NCBI GenBank assembly: GCA_049999805.1
Contig: JBNGIO010006232.1
Coordinates: 134,592-186,339 of the forward strand
Source of the DNA: Folioceros fuciformis
Taxonomy: Eukaryota; Anthocerotophyta; Anthocerotopsida; Anthocerotales
Reading direction: 5' to 3'
DNA: 51,748 nt
The notes under the pieces are model-generated. The model was not told the DNA's origin. It made no database searches and was given only the letters and a program-made list of their open reading frames with translations. Position numbers and translations under genes: made by a program. Below are positions 12,915 to 23,463 of the stretch, one piece after another; position 1 is the first letter of the stretch; each line of letters starts with the position of its first letter.

Positions 12915-15900
12915 ATGTCATGGCACCGCAGAGCACGATTGCTGCAACCTGGGCAAGTCTCCTGGAAAACTGCACAAGGCATGGCTGATATTGCAAAGCG
13001 GCTTGCATGCAGTCATGCTGTAGGAGCAGTGGGTTACAAGCGGAACGTCTGCAAGGCCACTACAGTGGGCGAACCATCACCAAGCGATGATGTTGCACCT
13101 CCCGTGGCCCCTAAGCGGTCCCATCCCAAGAGTGTGCATGGAACTTCCTGGGATGATCCCTATCATTGGATGTCAAATGCTCAGGATCCGTGTCTGCACC
13201 AACTTCTGCACCAGGAGCAGAAGTATTTCGATGCAGTGATGGCCGATACCCTTCAGCTGCAATCGACTCTGAAGCGAGAAATGGCAGGCAGAATGGCCAA
13301 ACAACTATCATCCTCCTTAGTTCCTTGGGGCCCTTGGTGAGGAGCATGCTTGCTGTCATTGTGTAAACTTTTTTATGATCTGTTCCAGAAACTGGGGGAC
13401 CGGACAGCATTCTGTTTTCGTACGCTATGGGGCATTGGAGGGCAACTGTGAATCTGAGAAACTAACACTGACGGTGGCATCAGGCTTTATTACACGAAGG
13501 TACCTGAGGGGAAAGAGTACCCAGTATTCTACAGGAAGAGAAGGGTCGAAGAGACTGCTGAACCAAGATCTGGATGGAGGAAACTGGTGGCTGCTGCTAC
13601 TGGTTTTAAGAAGGAGAGGCCTGAGGTGTTAGTTGATCAGAATCTCATTGCTGAAGAGCATGGCAAGGACTCATTCCCGGTCTCGTTGTCGTGTACTGCC
13701 TTCAGATGTGCACCCTGTGGAGTCAATTCATGTTGCATGATTTATCTGTTCTGTGAAAGGAACTTGGTGGAAGTATGCTTTAGAGTTTTCAAAGACAGTT
13801 TCTGACGTGAGTTGAATGTTCTGCAGGTTATGCTCAGCTGGGAATGTGCAAGCTTTCTTCTGACCATCGGCTGCTTGCTTATACCGTGGATCTTGTTGGG
13901 TCTGAGCTTTTTACACTGTTCATCAAGGATTTGAACACCGGACGCTTGCTCCAACAGCATACAACTGAAGGTGTTGCGAGTATGGAATGGGCGAGCAACT
14001 CACGAACACTATTTTACACAGTGCCAGATAATATGTTAAGGCCTTTCAGGTTGACTACATCTAAATCTGAGCAGATGTCCATAATGCTGGTAGCTATGTG
14101 TAAGGCCGATTCCTAATTGCTTACTTCGTGGGAGTGCCTGTATAGGGTTTTTGGTCGAAAGTTGGATGAGCGGGATTCTGATTATCTGCTGTTTGAGGAG
14201 AGTGATCCGCGCTTTTCTGTTGACGTTGGTAGGACAAAAGATTGGTGTTTCATCATTATCAATGTCAGGTCCAAGAATTCAAGCGAGGTGATTTTCATGG
14301 GGTCAGATAATGTGTATTACATTCATGTGTTGGGCTCACCATTTAGCAACACTCAGGGGAAGCCTAGTGTGCACTAATATGTGTTAATCTGGTCTTCTCC
14401 AGGTGTATCTGATGGATGCCAACAAACCTCAGGCTCGATTGCAGTTGGTTCAAAGGCGGAAGCCTGGGTTGGAGTATTTTGTTGAACATCACACTGGTCT
14501 TCTCTACATCCTCACAAATTTTACAGCAGATGACCATGATGTACACGATTCCGGAAATCTCAGACTCGTTCAGACCTCATTAGAAGCTCTGCGCTGTGAG
14601 TGTTGGCAGGTAAGGGCAGAGTGTTGCCTTGGTTTCGCTCTGCGAAGATTGTGGGCCCTTGACCCACTCGTGCTTGGCAGCAACTCCTGGTAGCACACAC
14701 GTGGATGTAAGTTGGGGGAGTTCTGTGACTTTCTAAGGCGTATGTTGCAGACTGTACTGGCAGCTGAGCCGGGTGTAGTTTTCGAGAACATGGAAATGTT
14801 CAAGAACCACCTGGTCCTTTATGCGAGAAAGGCAGGAGCACCTAGGATTCGTGTCCTTCAGATGCCCTTGTCATCACGCAATGAGGTTGGCACAGGTTGC
14901 ATGTGGTGGCCATGTACGTTGGTGAAAGGATGGCAAACAATATGGTGCGTTTGACACCTTCAGTGATATCATGCTGCAGGCTAGTCAACAGCCCATGGCT
15001 GTGCAATCTTGGAGGTTGCACCTTCCTCAAGAAGTTTGCTCTGTAACTCCTGGGACAAATCTCGATTTCCTGTCATCAGTTCTTCAATTGCAAGTTTCAT
15101 CACCTACGGTATGGTACCTTGACACTGTGGTTCGCTTTTGACAGACCTCGTTTTGTTTAGTTGTGAGTTTGGTTTGACACAACCACCTGCTCTGTCTTCC
15201 CTCCATGGTGTGCCATCTGATGCTTTTGCTTGCAGATCCCAGAAGCGTTTCTCGGATTCGATTTGTCCGAGAGAACAGCTGAAGTGCTTGAACAGGAGCA
15301 AGTGCTGCTGGATGGGGGAGCTTTTGCGGATTACAAGGGCGGCTCCTTGGAGAGAGGAACACAAAACCAAAGCAATCGTCTGCATACTACGGGGACCCCG
15401 AGATTGCCCAGGAACTTGATCAACCTGTCCAACCTCTTTCTTTGCACACGAAGAGAAGCTGTATCACATGATGGTGTGTCGGTCCCGATTACGGTAGTAC
15501 ACTCTCAAAAATTAGAACTGCGCGGCCAGAGTCCCTGCTTGCTTGTCGGATATGGTGCATATGGTGAGTCATTGGAGATAAATTGGAGCAGTGACCAACT
15601 GAGCTTACTTGAGCGGGGCTGGGTTTTGGCCTTTGCGCATGTCAGGTATGGTTTTCGTCCTTCCCTCATTAACCTGTCCGTGGGTGCTTTATATCCGTTG
15701 CAAATCCCGCTCTGTATGATCTCTCGAACATCGGATAAGAGTCATATTCATCAATCGGTTTTGCTGCTACCAGAGGGGGCGGTGAGCTGGGCAGATCGTG
15801 GTATCACTCAGGATCGCTAATGGAGAAGAAGAACTCCTTCTATGACTTCATAGCCTGCGGTCAGTTTCTGCTCGATCAAGAATATGCTCACAGAGATAAA

Positions 15901-16563
15901 CTGTGTGCATATGGCACCAGTGCAGGAGGGTTGCTAGTAGCAGCCTCAATCAACCAGAGTCCCGGTCTTTTCCGGGCAGCAGTCTTGAAGGTGATCTTAC
16001 TTACTTGACTGAATCTCGGTTTCAGGGGAGGCATTGATTGTTGGACACAAGTCGTAGCTTGCACCTGACTCTGACGAAGCATTTGGATGCTGGCAAGTTC
16101 TGTAGGTTCCCTTCCTCGACATCTGTAACACTATGTTGGATGCCAGTTTACCTCTAACTGTGCATGAATATGATGAGTGGGGAAATCCTTCAAGTGACCC
16201 TGCCACTTTTTCCTACATCAGAAGTTACTCGCCGTGTGACAACATTCGACATGGAGCAGTGTATCCAGCAATGCTGGTGACAGCGTCTCTCAGTGACACA
16301 CGGTAAGCTGCGGGAAGTTGCTGGCGTCAGGTCCAGATTTTACCTTCCGTTTCTGATGTATCTTATGATGCTGTGACAGGGTGGGCTATTGGGAAGCAGT
16401 TAAATGGGTGGCCAGCGTTCGTGCTTGCACCCACCAGGACCCCCGCCACCCTGTCATTCTCAAGCCTATAGCTGGAGGCCATTTTGGCGAGGGTGGCCGA
16501 TTCCAACATCTTCGTATGACTGCTCTGGAATACGCTTTTCTCATCAAAATGACAAGGCCATGA
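12915..16563 (+). CDS. Oligopeptidase B-type prolyl-oligopeptidase family (S9A) serine peptidase
   Basis: S9 peptidases cut short peptides (oligopeptidase B after Arg/Lys) inside the cell. The N-terminus has DDPYHWMSN and EQKYFDAVMADT, then the propeller part: YYTKVPEGKEYPVFYRK, CKLSSDHRLLAYTVD, DERDSDYLLFEESD. The catalytic domain reads GYGAYG, then an exon junction giving FAHVRGGGELGRSWY (15645/15774), YGTSAGGLLVA with the nucleophile Ser, SLSDTRVGYWE with the Asp, and AGGHFGEGGR with the His. Resolved exons include 15774-15990, 16106-16302 and 16380-16563. The start at 12915 adds about 45 residues rich in Arg and Ser before the fold, a possible organelle-targeting peptide. Intron 13663-13826 starts with GC. 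The junction near 13430-13485 (GHW to LYYTK) could not be resolved with a canonical donor, so one exon border or a base there is uncertain. Confidence 0.9.
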
Positions 16564-17321
16564 TCCAATCAGTTTTGGGAGCTCCTTTGAAAGAATGGTT
16601 TTCCTAGAAACGCCAGCAACGGTAAGACATCACATCATCTGGCCCCTGTAGCTGTGATCAGTCTTTTGATAGGTCATTCTGATGCTCGACACTCTCTGAA
16701 GTTCTTGTTCTGGCCCCGAATAAGCTCGCTGTCCCTTCTCCTACAGGTTGCAGGTGGAGCAAGAAGCACCCACGTGAAGCTCGGCTATTGTCTCATGGAC
16801 CTGTCATGGTGAGAGAAGACTGTCTATCGAGAAACGTACAGGAGACACGGTTGTCATGTAGGTAGCATGCTCAAAGCTTTCTCGGAACTTGCAAAACCCA
16901 ACAGCATGCATGGTCGTGCTGAATGCAGGCATACAAACATCCATATCGTGGTTCATCTATAAAAACTTCACTGAAGAATTTTTTGAGTACCTAGTAATAC
17001 AATATCTAGCTCCTAGTAAATGTTCCCTCGCAAACTACGGAGAGTAGTACGTGGACTCCTCCTCAATTTGTCGCACTGCGCAGTGTGGCTGCGGGTCGTC
17101 TTCAGGGCTGATGCTTGGATGCATATCCGATGACCGAAGCGGAAGCACGGCGCCTGCTGTCATTCTGCCGCTACCGCTGCATTCCTGAGCGCTCCTATCC
17201 CTCCGCAGATGCAGGCGTCCCTCTGGTTGCCGCAGTAACGAATCTTGCAAAAAAGGCGCTTTTTGTTGACCTGCTACAGCAGGAAGGGCAGATCGGAAGC
17301 TTGGAAGCTTGAGAGGAGCCA
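16564..17321. other. Intergenic region between oligopeptidase B and GOS1 genes
   Basis: About 760 bp that should hold the peptidase 3' UTR and the GOS1 promoter and leader. A 65-codon open frame at 17115-17312 ends 9 bp before the GOS1 ATG. It is not recognisable as a protein family. It could be an upstream ORF in the GOS1 leader or chance. Confidence 0.4.
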
Positions 17322-18699
17322 ATGAACGGTCGAGCAGGGATGGAAGCGGCAGCGCAGTGGGACGACCTGCGAAAGCAGGTACGCTGTGCTACACCAGCAG
17401 GTATTTCCGTCAATCACATCGGAGGAGCCTGGAAGCTCCGGTTCGGGCACGTCTGTCGTAATTTGCTAGTTTCTTGGATATGGAATTGATCAGGCGTCAG
17501 GCCAGGTGTCTTTCCCGGACAACGTTGAGCAGCAGCTGGACATCTGCTGCGCGTAACCCTTGATTAGTGATCAGTTTCCTGACATTTTGCAAAGATCTGA
17601 GTCCTTGCTGTTAGTACTGTTGATCTTACTGCCTTGCGTTTCGGGTAGTCAAAATAGGCTGAGCAGGTTCTGTGTATAGAACAGGCTATAATACTGCATG
17701 TTGAACGTCGAGACATCAGGTCAGCAAGCACGGTGGTTGACCTGTATCAGGGCACTTAACGTTGCTGCTGTGGCTTTACAGGCAAGGAAGCTGGAAGGCG
17801 AATTAGACGTGAAGTTATCCAGTTACAGGAGAGGTCCAAATGGCAGGGGAGATGAGCAAGCTAAAGGGGACGAAGCAGAAATAGAGACACTGTTACAACA
17901 ATTGCAAACTGTCAATGATAAAATGCAAGCATGGGTGTCCACGGCTGGTTCGGACGTTCTTTCACATACTCTTGCAAGACACCAAAATATCTTCCATGAG
18001 TTAGCTCAGGCAAGCTCTAGCATTCTGCTTTACCTGTTTTTCGAAACGTATGTGAGGATGGAGCACGTCGGTCATGGCTTGCGGTCAACAGATGTTTCGT
18101 TTGGTTCACAGGAGTTTCGGAGGATAACTTCAACTGCAAAAGCCAGCAGAGATCATGCAGAACTTCTCCAAACTTTCACCAGAACGAGTGAGGACAGGCG
18201 CAACAACTATGCTGCGGTTGATGTTGATTCTTCCCAGCAGTCTCTTCTCAGGGAGCAAGTCTCCATTTACCGAAACACGGCACAGGTGTGTAGCTTGCCT
18301 TATCCTGCTGAGTTGCGTGTTAAGTGCAGTTGGACTTTTAAAGTAGCTGTTGAAATGTCACGCAGGTAGACTACGTAATCGGTCAAGCCCAAGCAGCCTT
18401 CAGTGCTTTGAGCATGCAGCGGTCCATGTTTGATGATATTGGGGGGAAAATCAACTCCGTTGGCACGAAGTTTACATCTGTAAGGAGCTCCGCTTTTATC
18501 GATCGCTTATCGTCGTTGATTTCTTTTCCGATGAGGCTGAGCGACACTTTGTGCTAACGGATAACTACTGTCGCACGATGTTTAGGTGAGCTCCGTGCTG
18601 ACTGCAATAAAACGGAAGAAGTCGAAGGATACCATCATCATCTCCGCAGTAGTGGCCATATGTACCGTCCTGTTGATTATTTTGTGGTTGTCAAAGTGA
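17322..18699 (+). CDS. GOS1: Golgi Qb-SNARE GOS1 (GOSR1/GOS11-12 type)
   Basis: Model: join(17322..17378, 17782..18009, 18112..18285, 18366..18479, 18586..18699), 228 residues, every intron in phase 0. GOS1 is a tail-anchored v/t-SNARE of the Golgi, acting in ER-Golgi and intra-Golgi fusion. The N-terminus QWDDLRKQ joins ARKLEGELDVKLSSY, the usual Habc start. The SNARE helix reads VIGQAQAAFSALSMQRSMFD and on through DIGGKINSVGTKF. A single C-terminal membrane anchor (TIIISAVVAICTVLLIILWL) is followed by SK and the stop. Length matches the family. The second intron (18010-18111) begins GCAAGC and no GT donor fits, so it is a GC-AG intron. Confidence 0.93.
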
Positions 18700-19738
18700 G
18701 GCAGCATTGAGGCTAAGGGTGCAAGTGCGACCAATCTGTTTGCCTTCTGGAGTCCCAGCCTGACATTCGGCATGGACGGTACACTCCCACGGACCGTATG
18801 GAGACAAATTCCTTTCGTCAAGAGGTCCTTGCCCTGAGATGTCTGCGGACTTCTGTTGCTTTACTCACGCTGCGAGTTCCCTCAAATTTTCACGCTCCGT
18901 TTTTGGCTGGTTGACCAGCCAGGATGCAGGCCTCAAGCCGACTGGCCATCCACATAGACATATATATATATATATATTACTTAGTTTGGGTAAGAATGAT
19001 TTGGGGACTGAATCCAGTCCGGTCCAGTAGAGAGCGAGCGTGGGAAGCGGTATGGAGAAAGGGCATTGGAAACTTCACATCATGGCAGCTACGGGTATCC
19101 ATCTGTCCATCTGAACCATACACCGCAATGATCTCAAGTTGCCTCATGCCGTTCCCGTTTCCCTTGAGTCCGTTCAAAGTGAGCATGTCCCTGTCTCATC
19201 ATGCGGGAATGGCTTTCCTTCAACCACCAAATCATGCTTACGCAAAGTACTTTATGGGGTTCCCATCAAGACGTGCTTCCTTCTTCTCACCTAGGGCAAA
19301 GCGAGAAAAGACTACTTACTTACAATTGTACTCTAGCAAAAAACAGGACGGCGTGCTTGTTTGTTGTGTACACATTCATCACACACATTCCAGGTTCCAG
19401 TTGTCAAGAAGGTGTCAGCAGCTCTACCGAGGACACCGGGTTACTTCGTAAGCTACTGAGATTTACTCCCTCCTACTCTTGGCATGGCAGTCGGCCATCG
19501 TCACTCTCGCAGCTCACACCTCTTCACATGGGACACAAGAGTTTCACCTGTGCACCGGAGCTCTCCAAATTCACCTCAGGTGGCCGTCGCAGCTCTCTTC
19601 CAGCGCTCTACAATCCAACACTCAAGGTTCAACCAAGGAAAGAATAAGGATTGACCAGACGAGGTGGAAGAGACAAGAGCCTACACCTTGAGGTATGAGA
19701 AGCAAGGAGGAAGCCGATCGTATGTTTACAAGATGTCG
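18700..19738. other. Convergent intergenic region (GOS1 / DMT transporter)
   Basis: About 1 kb between two genes that converge. It should hold both 3' UTRs. I see no conserved protein. It contains a TA dinucleotide run at 18960-18977. Confidence 0.5.
18960..18977. repeat. (TA)n microsatellite
   Basis: Uninterrupted TA alternation about 18 bp long in the region 3' of GOS1. Confidence 0.9.
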
Positions 19739-21832
19739 TCATTCTCTAGAGGATGACAGTAAACTCTTTCGTTGTTCAGCACCTTGATCACCGAACTCCT
19801 TCCACTGTTCTGCACTAGCCTCAACATCCTCCTCCTCAATAGAGAAGTGGTTCAGTTCCATGTCCCCCTGCACGAGCGTGCAGAAACTTAGATTCATACG
19901 ACCCCATGTGCAAGCCGCAAATGGGTCCATGGGCCCTAAAAGCACTCCACAGGTGGAAATGGGGGACAAGAGACTACACACAATCTGTTTTCCAGTTATT
20001 TGTTGCACCTTACGCTTTTCACTCGCATAGTTCACCAATACCGTTCCTACCAGGATCACTGCACCTCCGATACAAGTCCAGGGCCTGCAAGATGGAAGTA
20101 CTTCATCAGAATTGATTCAAACTCGCGGGCATTCTACTTTTCGCGTTGAGCTCATGGGTGTCTGGAGAGAATACCCTGGCTGAGGAGTTTGCTGAAGGGC
20201 CCAACCAATCAAGGACCCAAGCACTGGCTCCATTGTGATAGCCATGGCCACCACTACTTGAGAAGAGTACCGTAGAACAGCATTCACGCCGGTGTGACCC
20301 ACAAATCCAGGTCCAAGAGCCAGGTACACAACCAGGAGCAAGAATTCTGTACCAGCGAGGGAAGGTTTAGAAGCGCATGAGAGAGCACATGCAGTTTAGC
20401 AATAAAGGTGGCACCAGGTACCTTGCTGAACCCAGTTGAAAGGACCACTGACGAGTCCGGACTCAGATTGGCTCCAGCCTTCCATAAGTCCCCCTGCTAG
20501 AGCAAGGAAGCCAGCAGCTAAAGCTGTAATAGGAAAGCTGTAGACATACAGTGGCATCCACCCTGGCACATGCCCAAACCCATTCATTCTATTAGCACAG
20601 TCGTTGCCTTCTTTCCTGCCGGCTTCCTTGTCCCCCTTTCCGGGCTTGCAAATTTGGAATCACCTCGAAGATGACGTCCAGCAGACAGATGAAGAGCAAA
20701 AGCTGCAGCTGCAAGAAACGAGGCGACATCCCCGGCGAACGTGACCTCTTGGTCACCTTGTACGCTCGACGCAAAGACTATTACAACTACTCCAAGGACA
20801 CCCAGCGCAACTCCACCAACTTCTCCTTTGGACAATGGCTGGCATTGTAACCACGAGACGGCTGCTAGAATGACCGGAGGCATGGCTACCAAGAGCAGAC
20901 TGTGTGGCAACGAGGTGTGATCCAAGGACCAAACCTTCATCCACAGCGAAGGCACGAGCAATCACGTTAGGCGCCACCACCGCCCAGAAAAGCTCATCAT
21001 CCATGCGAGCTCGGACTGGTGCGATAAATCAAGCCAGGCGTGTCATGACGAAGCGAAAGACGTACCCACAAACCGAAATGGCAAGCGATGGACAGCCCGT
21101 CCACCACCAGTACAAACACCGTGGCCTTCTGAAGAAACTGTTGCTTCTCAATCTCCCGCATCCGCCACCACTGCCAAACGAATCCGGGCAGCAGGATGAG
21201 AGCAGTAAGTTGCACTCGCCACCCTGCTCTCGTCACGGGAGCAGCTCCACCCATACTCTTCATCACCTGCCCCAAATTCGATTTCACGCACATCAACGAC
21301 CCACATCCACAATCCTTCACGACTCCAGCGCCCACAAACTTTAAAAGCCGTCGCACAGGGTTGAGACACATACTGCACCCGCAGACGAGATAGCCAGCAC
21401 CGCGCATACCAAGACCGGGGCCACGAACCACGGTGGCTTCAGCCCTTCTTCCTTCCACCCGTCGTCCCAGCTGGAACCAGCATCGTGGCCACGGGGACTG
21501 TCCCACCCAGCCTTGCCTTCTCCTGCTTCGTCACCCGACTCCGACAGAAGTCCGCGATCGTCCTCCAACATCCAGGTCTGGGCCTCCCCCCATGTCACCC
21601 GCTTCACTCGAACAGGAGCCTCTGGCGCTTCGATATTGCGGACGTCTGCTGCATAATCCTGCACCCCACTCGCTCCCGCACCTTCCCTGCCTGCTTCTCC
21701 TTCTCCATCTCCTGCTCCTCGTCCTCCTCCTCCACCTCCTCCTCCTCCTCCTACATCTCCTTCTCCTTCCCGCATATCTTTCTCCGCACCCACTTCAATG
21801 CCATCCAAACTCATGGCCAATGGCTCCTGCAC
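19739..21832 (-). CDS. EamA-domain drug/metabolite transporter (DMT superfamily)
   Basis: Model on the minus strand: join(21832..21374, 21266..21066, 20934..20664, 20562..20422, 20346..20175, 20084..19739), 529 residues, all GT-AG, frames consistent. Two EamA repeats give about ten membrane helices: PPWFVAPVLVCAVLAISSAG; WRVQLTALILLPGF; VFVLVVDGLSIACHFGLW joined to VWSLDHTSLPHSLLLVAMPP; GVALGVLGVVVIVFA; FLAAAAFALHLSAGRHLRG joined to WMPLYVYSFPITALAA; LALGPGFVGHTGVNAVLRY; VVAMAITMEPVLGSLIGWAL; CIGGAVILVGTVLVNYASEK. LDHTSL, GHTGxN and MEPVLGSLIGW are typical DMT positions. The substrate is unknown. The first 115 or so residues are hydrophilic with a glycine run encoded by a (TCC)n-like stretch (about 21719-21760), and the last 75 are an acidic, cytosolic-looking tail. 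Confidence 0.9.
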
Positions 21833-22787
21833 CGAATTTCTCGCCCAGCTTCAAATCCAAATTGCATGTCCGATGCAAACACGCGCACGCAGACACACAC
21901 GCTCCTGTGACCCTGGGCTCCAGCTCCCTTGACTCTAGTTACAACCTTGACCCCGGTAACATAACAACTTACATGCACACTGGAGAGGAACCAACCACAG
22001 CTCATTTCGCTGCACAGTGCACACGAACCCAGATCCAGATGTACAGTGTACATTACTCCACAGCTCTGGCAGGACAGCACATGCTCTCCGTACAGGCCAC
22101 ACCACTATGGATCTCTCTTGCGGCAACCAATACCAACTTTGGAGACTTTATATGTAAAACAAGGGATGAGAAACCCAAGAAAAAACACTGCACACACCAA
22201 CCTGCAGCACCCATAACTAATCCTCCATGTCACGCTCAAGAACTTCATCCCTGCACAGTAAAGCATTTAGAATATGATCTATAATCACACCTTTGTGACT
22301 AGAGTCTAGAAAAAGTTCAAAGAAGACTATCCTTTGCTCATGCTAGAAAATAAATTCTTAGAAGTCATTTGATGGTTCTTCATGCATAGTTCTCAATCTT
22401 GAGAGGGAAAAACCAGAGAGTAAAATTGATCTAGGATGATCTAGGTTGAAAGACACATGGATGCCAAGATAGAGAGAAAGGGAAGTTGGACTTCTTTAGG
22501 ATTGAGACAACTAGAAGAGACAATGGTCTAGAAAACTATTCTCAAAACAGAACCCACATATCTAGAGGTAGGAATAAAACTAGTCATACCAGCATACCTT
22601 GCTTTGCCAATAAAGCTGTAGAGGAGTGAAAGAGGAGTAGGGATGAGGAAGTGCAAGCATGAATGATTAGCCTCATGCTCTTCTAAAGAATGGAGACAAC
22701 TTGGTTAGGCAATGAATTCATAAGTTCAAGAAAGTTTTCAAGAATAATGGCAAAGGAGACAAACTTCGTTCAAAAATGAGAGTGTGT
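21833..22787. other. Intergenic / promoter side of the DMT gene
   Basis: About 950 bp upstream of the DMT transporter. The sequence becomes AT-richer after 22260. I see no gene in it; open frames over the first part run antisense to the DMT first exon. Confidence 0.5.
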
Positions 22788-23053
22788 GAATTCCATCAGG
22801 TCCATTCCACCAGATCCACTCATGTTAGGACCAAACCCTAAATTCCAAGCTACTGAATTCCATCAGGTCCATTCCACCAGATCCGTTGTTGGAAGGACCA
22901 AACCCTAAATTCCAAGCTACTGAATTCCATCAGGTCCATTCCACCAGATCCGCTGTTGGAAGGACCAAACCCTAAATTCCAAGCTACTGAATTCCATCAT
23001 GTCCATTCCACCAGATCCGCTGCTGGAAGGACCAAACCCTAAATTCCAAGCCA
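22788..23053. repeat. Four-copy 67-bp tandem repeat with telo-box motif
   Basis: Units start at 22788, 22855, 22922 and 22989, each 67 bp, beginning gaattccatcaggtccattc. All four contain aaaccctaaa, which matches the plant telo-box (AAACCCTAA). The first unit differs most in its middle. The fourth fades into unique sequence near 23053. Confidence 0.93.
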
Positions 23054-23463
23054 CATCCATTGATAGTGCGAGAGGCATATGCCTCATGCCATAAACATGT
23101 AGTTCCACCGAGATGGCACATATTATATTTCTTTTTATTGAATTCGAAGCCTTTACATATATTTTACTTTTGAAAAACACTGAGAGACTTTACTAGAAGC
23201 ACCACGCACCACGAACCTATGCCAGTAACGGTTGCACACGCCCGGAAAACTCGCGAACCAGTCAGGACATGACCTTTTCAACCGCAGGCCGTTCAACGAA
23301 CCCAACCAAGAATAGTAAAGGTTGGAAATGAGCTTCCTCATTCCTTCTCCAGCGTGAACCGGCAGTATCACAAAGTTGGGACGTGCATGCATTAACACAG
23401 TATGACCTATACCAAGTCAGGAATCCCTTCCCTTCTGGTACGCGAGGGGAAGACACAGTCCAA
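23054..23463. other. 3' flank of the METTL25-like gene
   Basis: About 400 bp between the tandem array and the METTL25-like stop codon, presumably that gene's 3' UTR. No coding feature recognised. Confidence 0.4.

Noticed and set aside
22917-23180. Minus-strand open frame over the 67-bp array
   Set aside because: It is a translation of the tandem repeat and ends in unique non-coding sequence.
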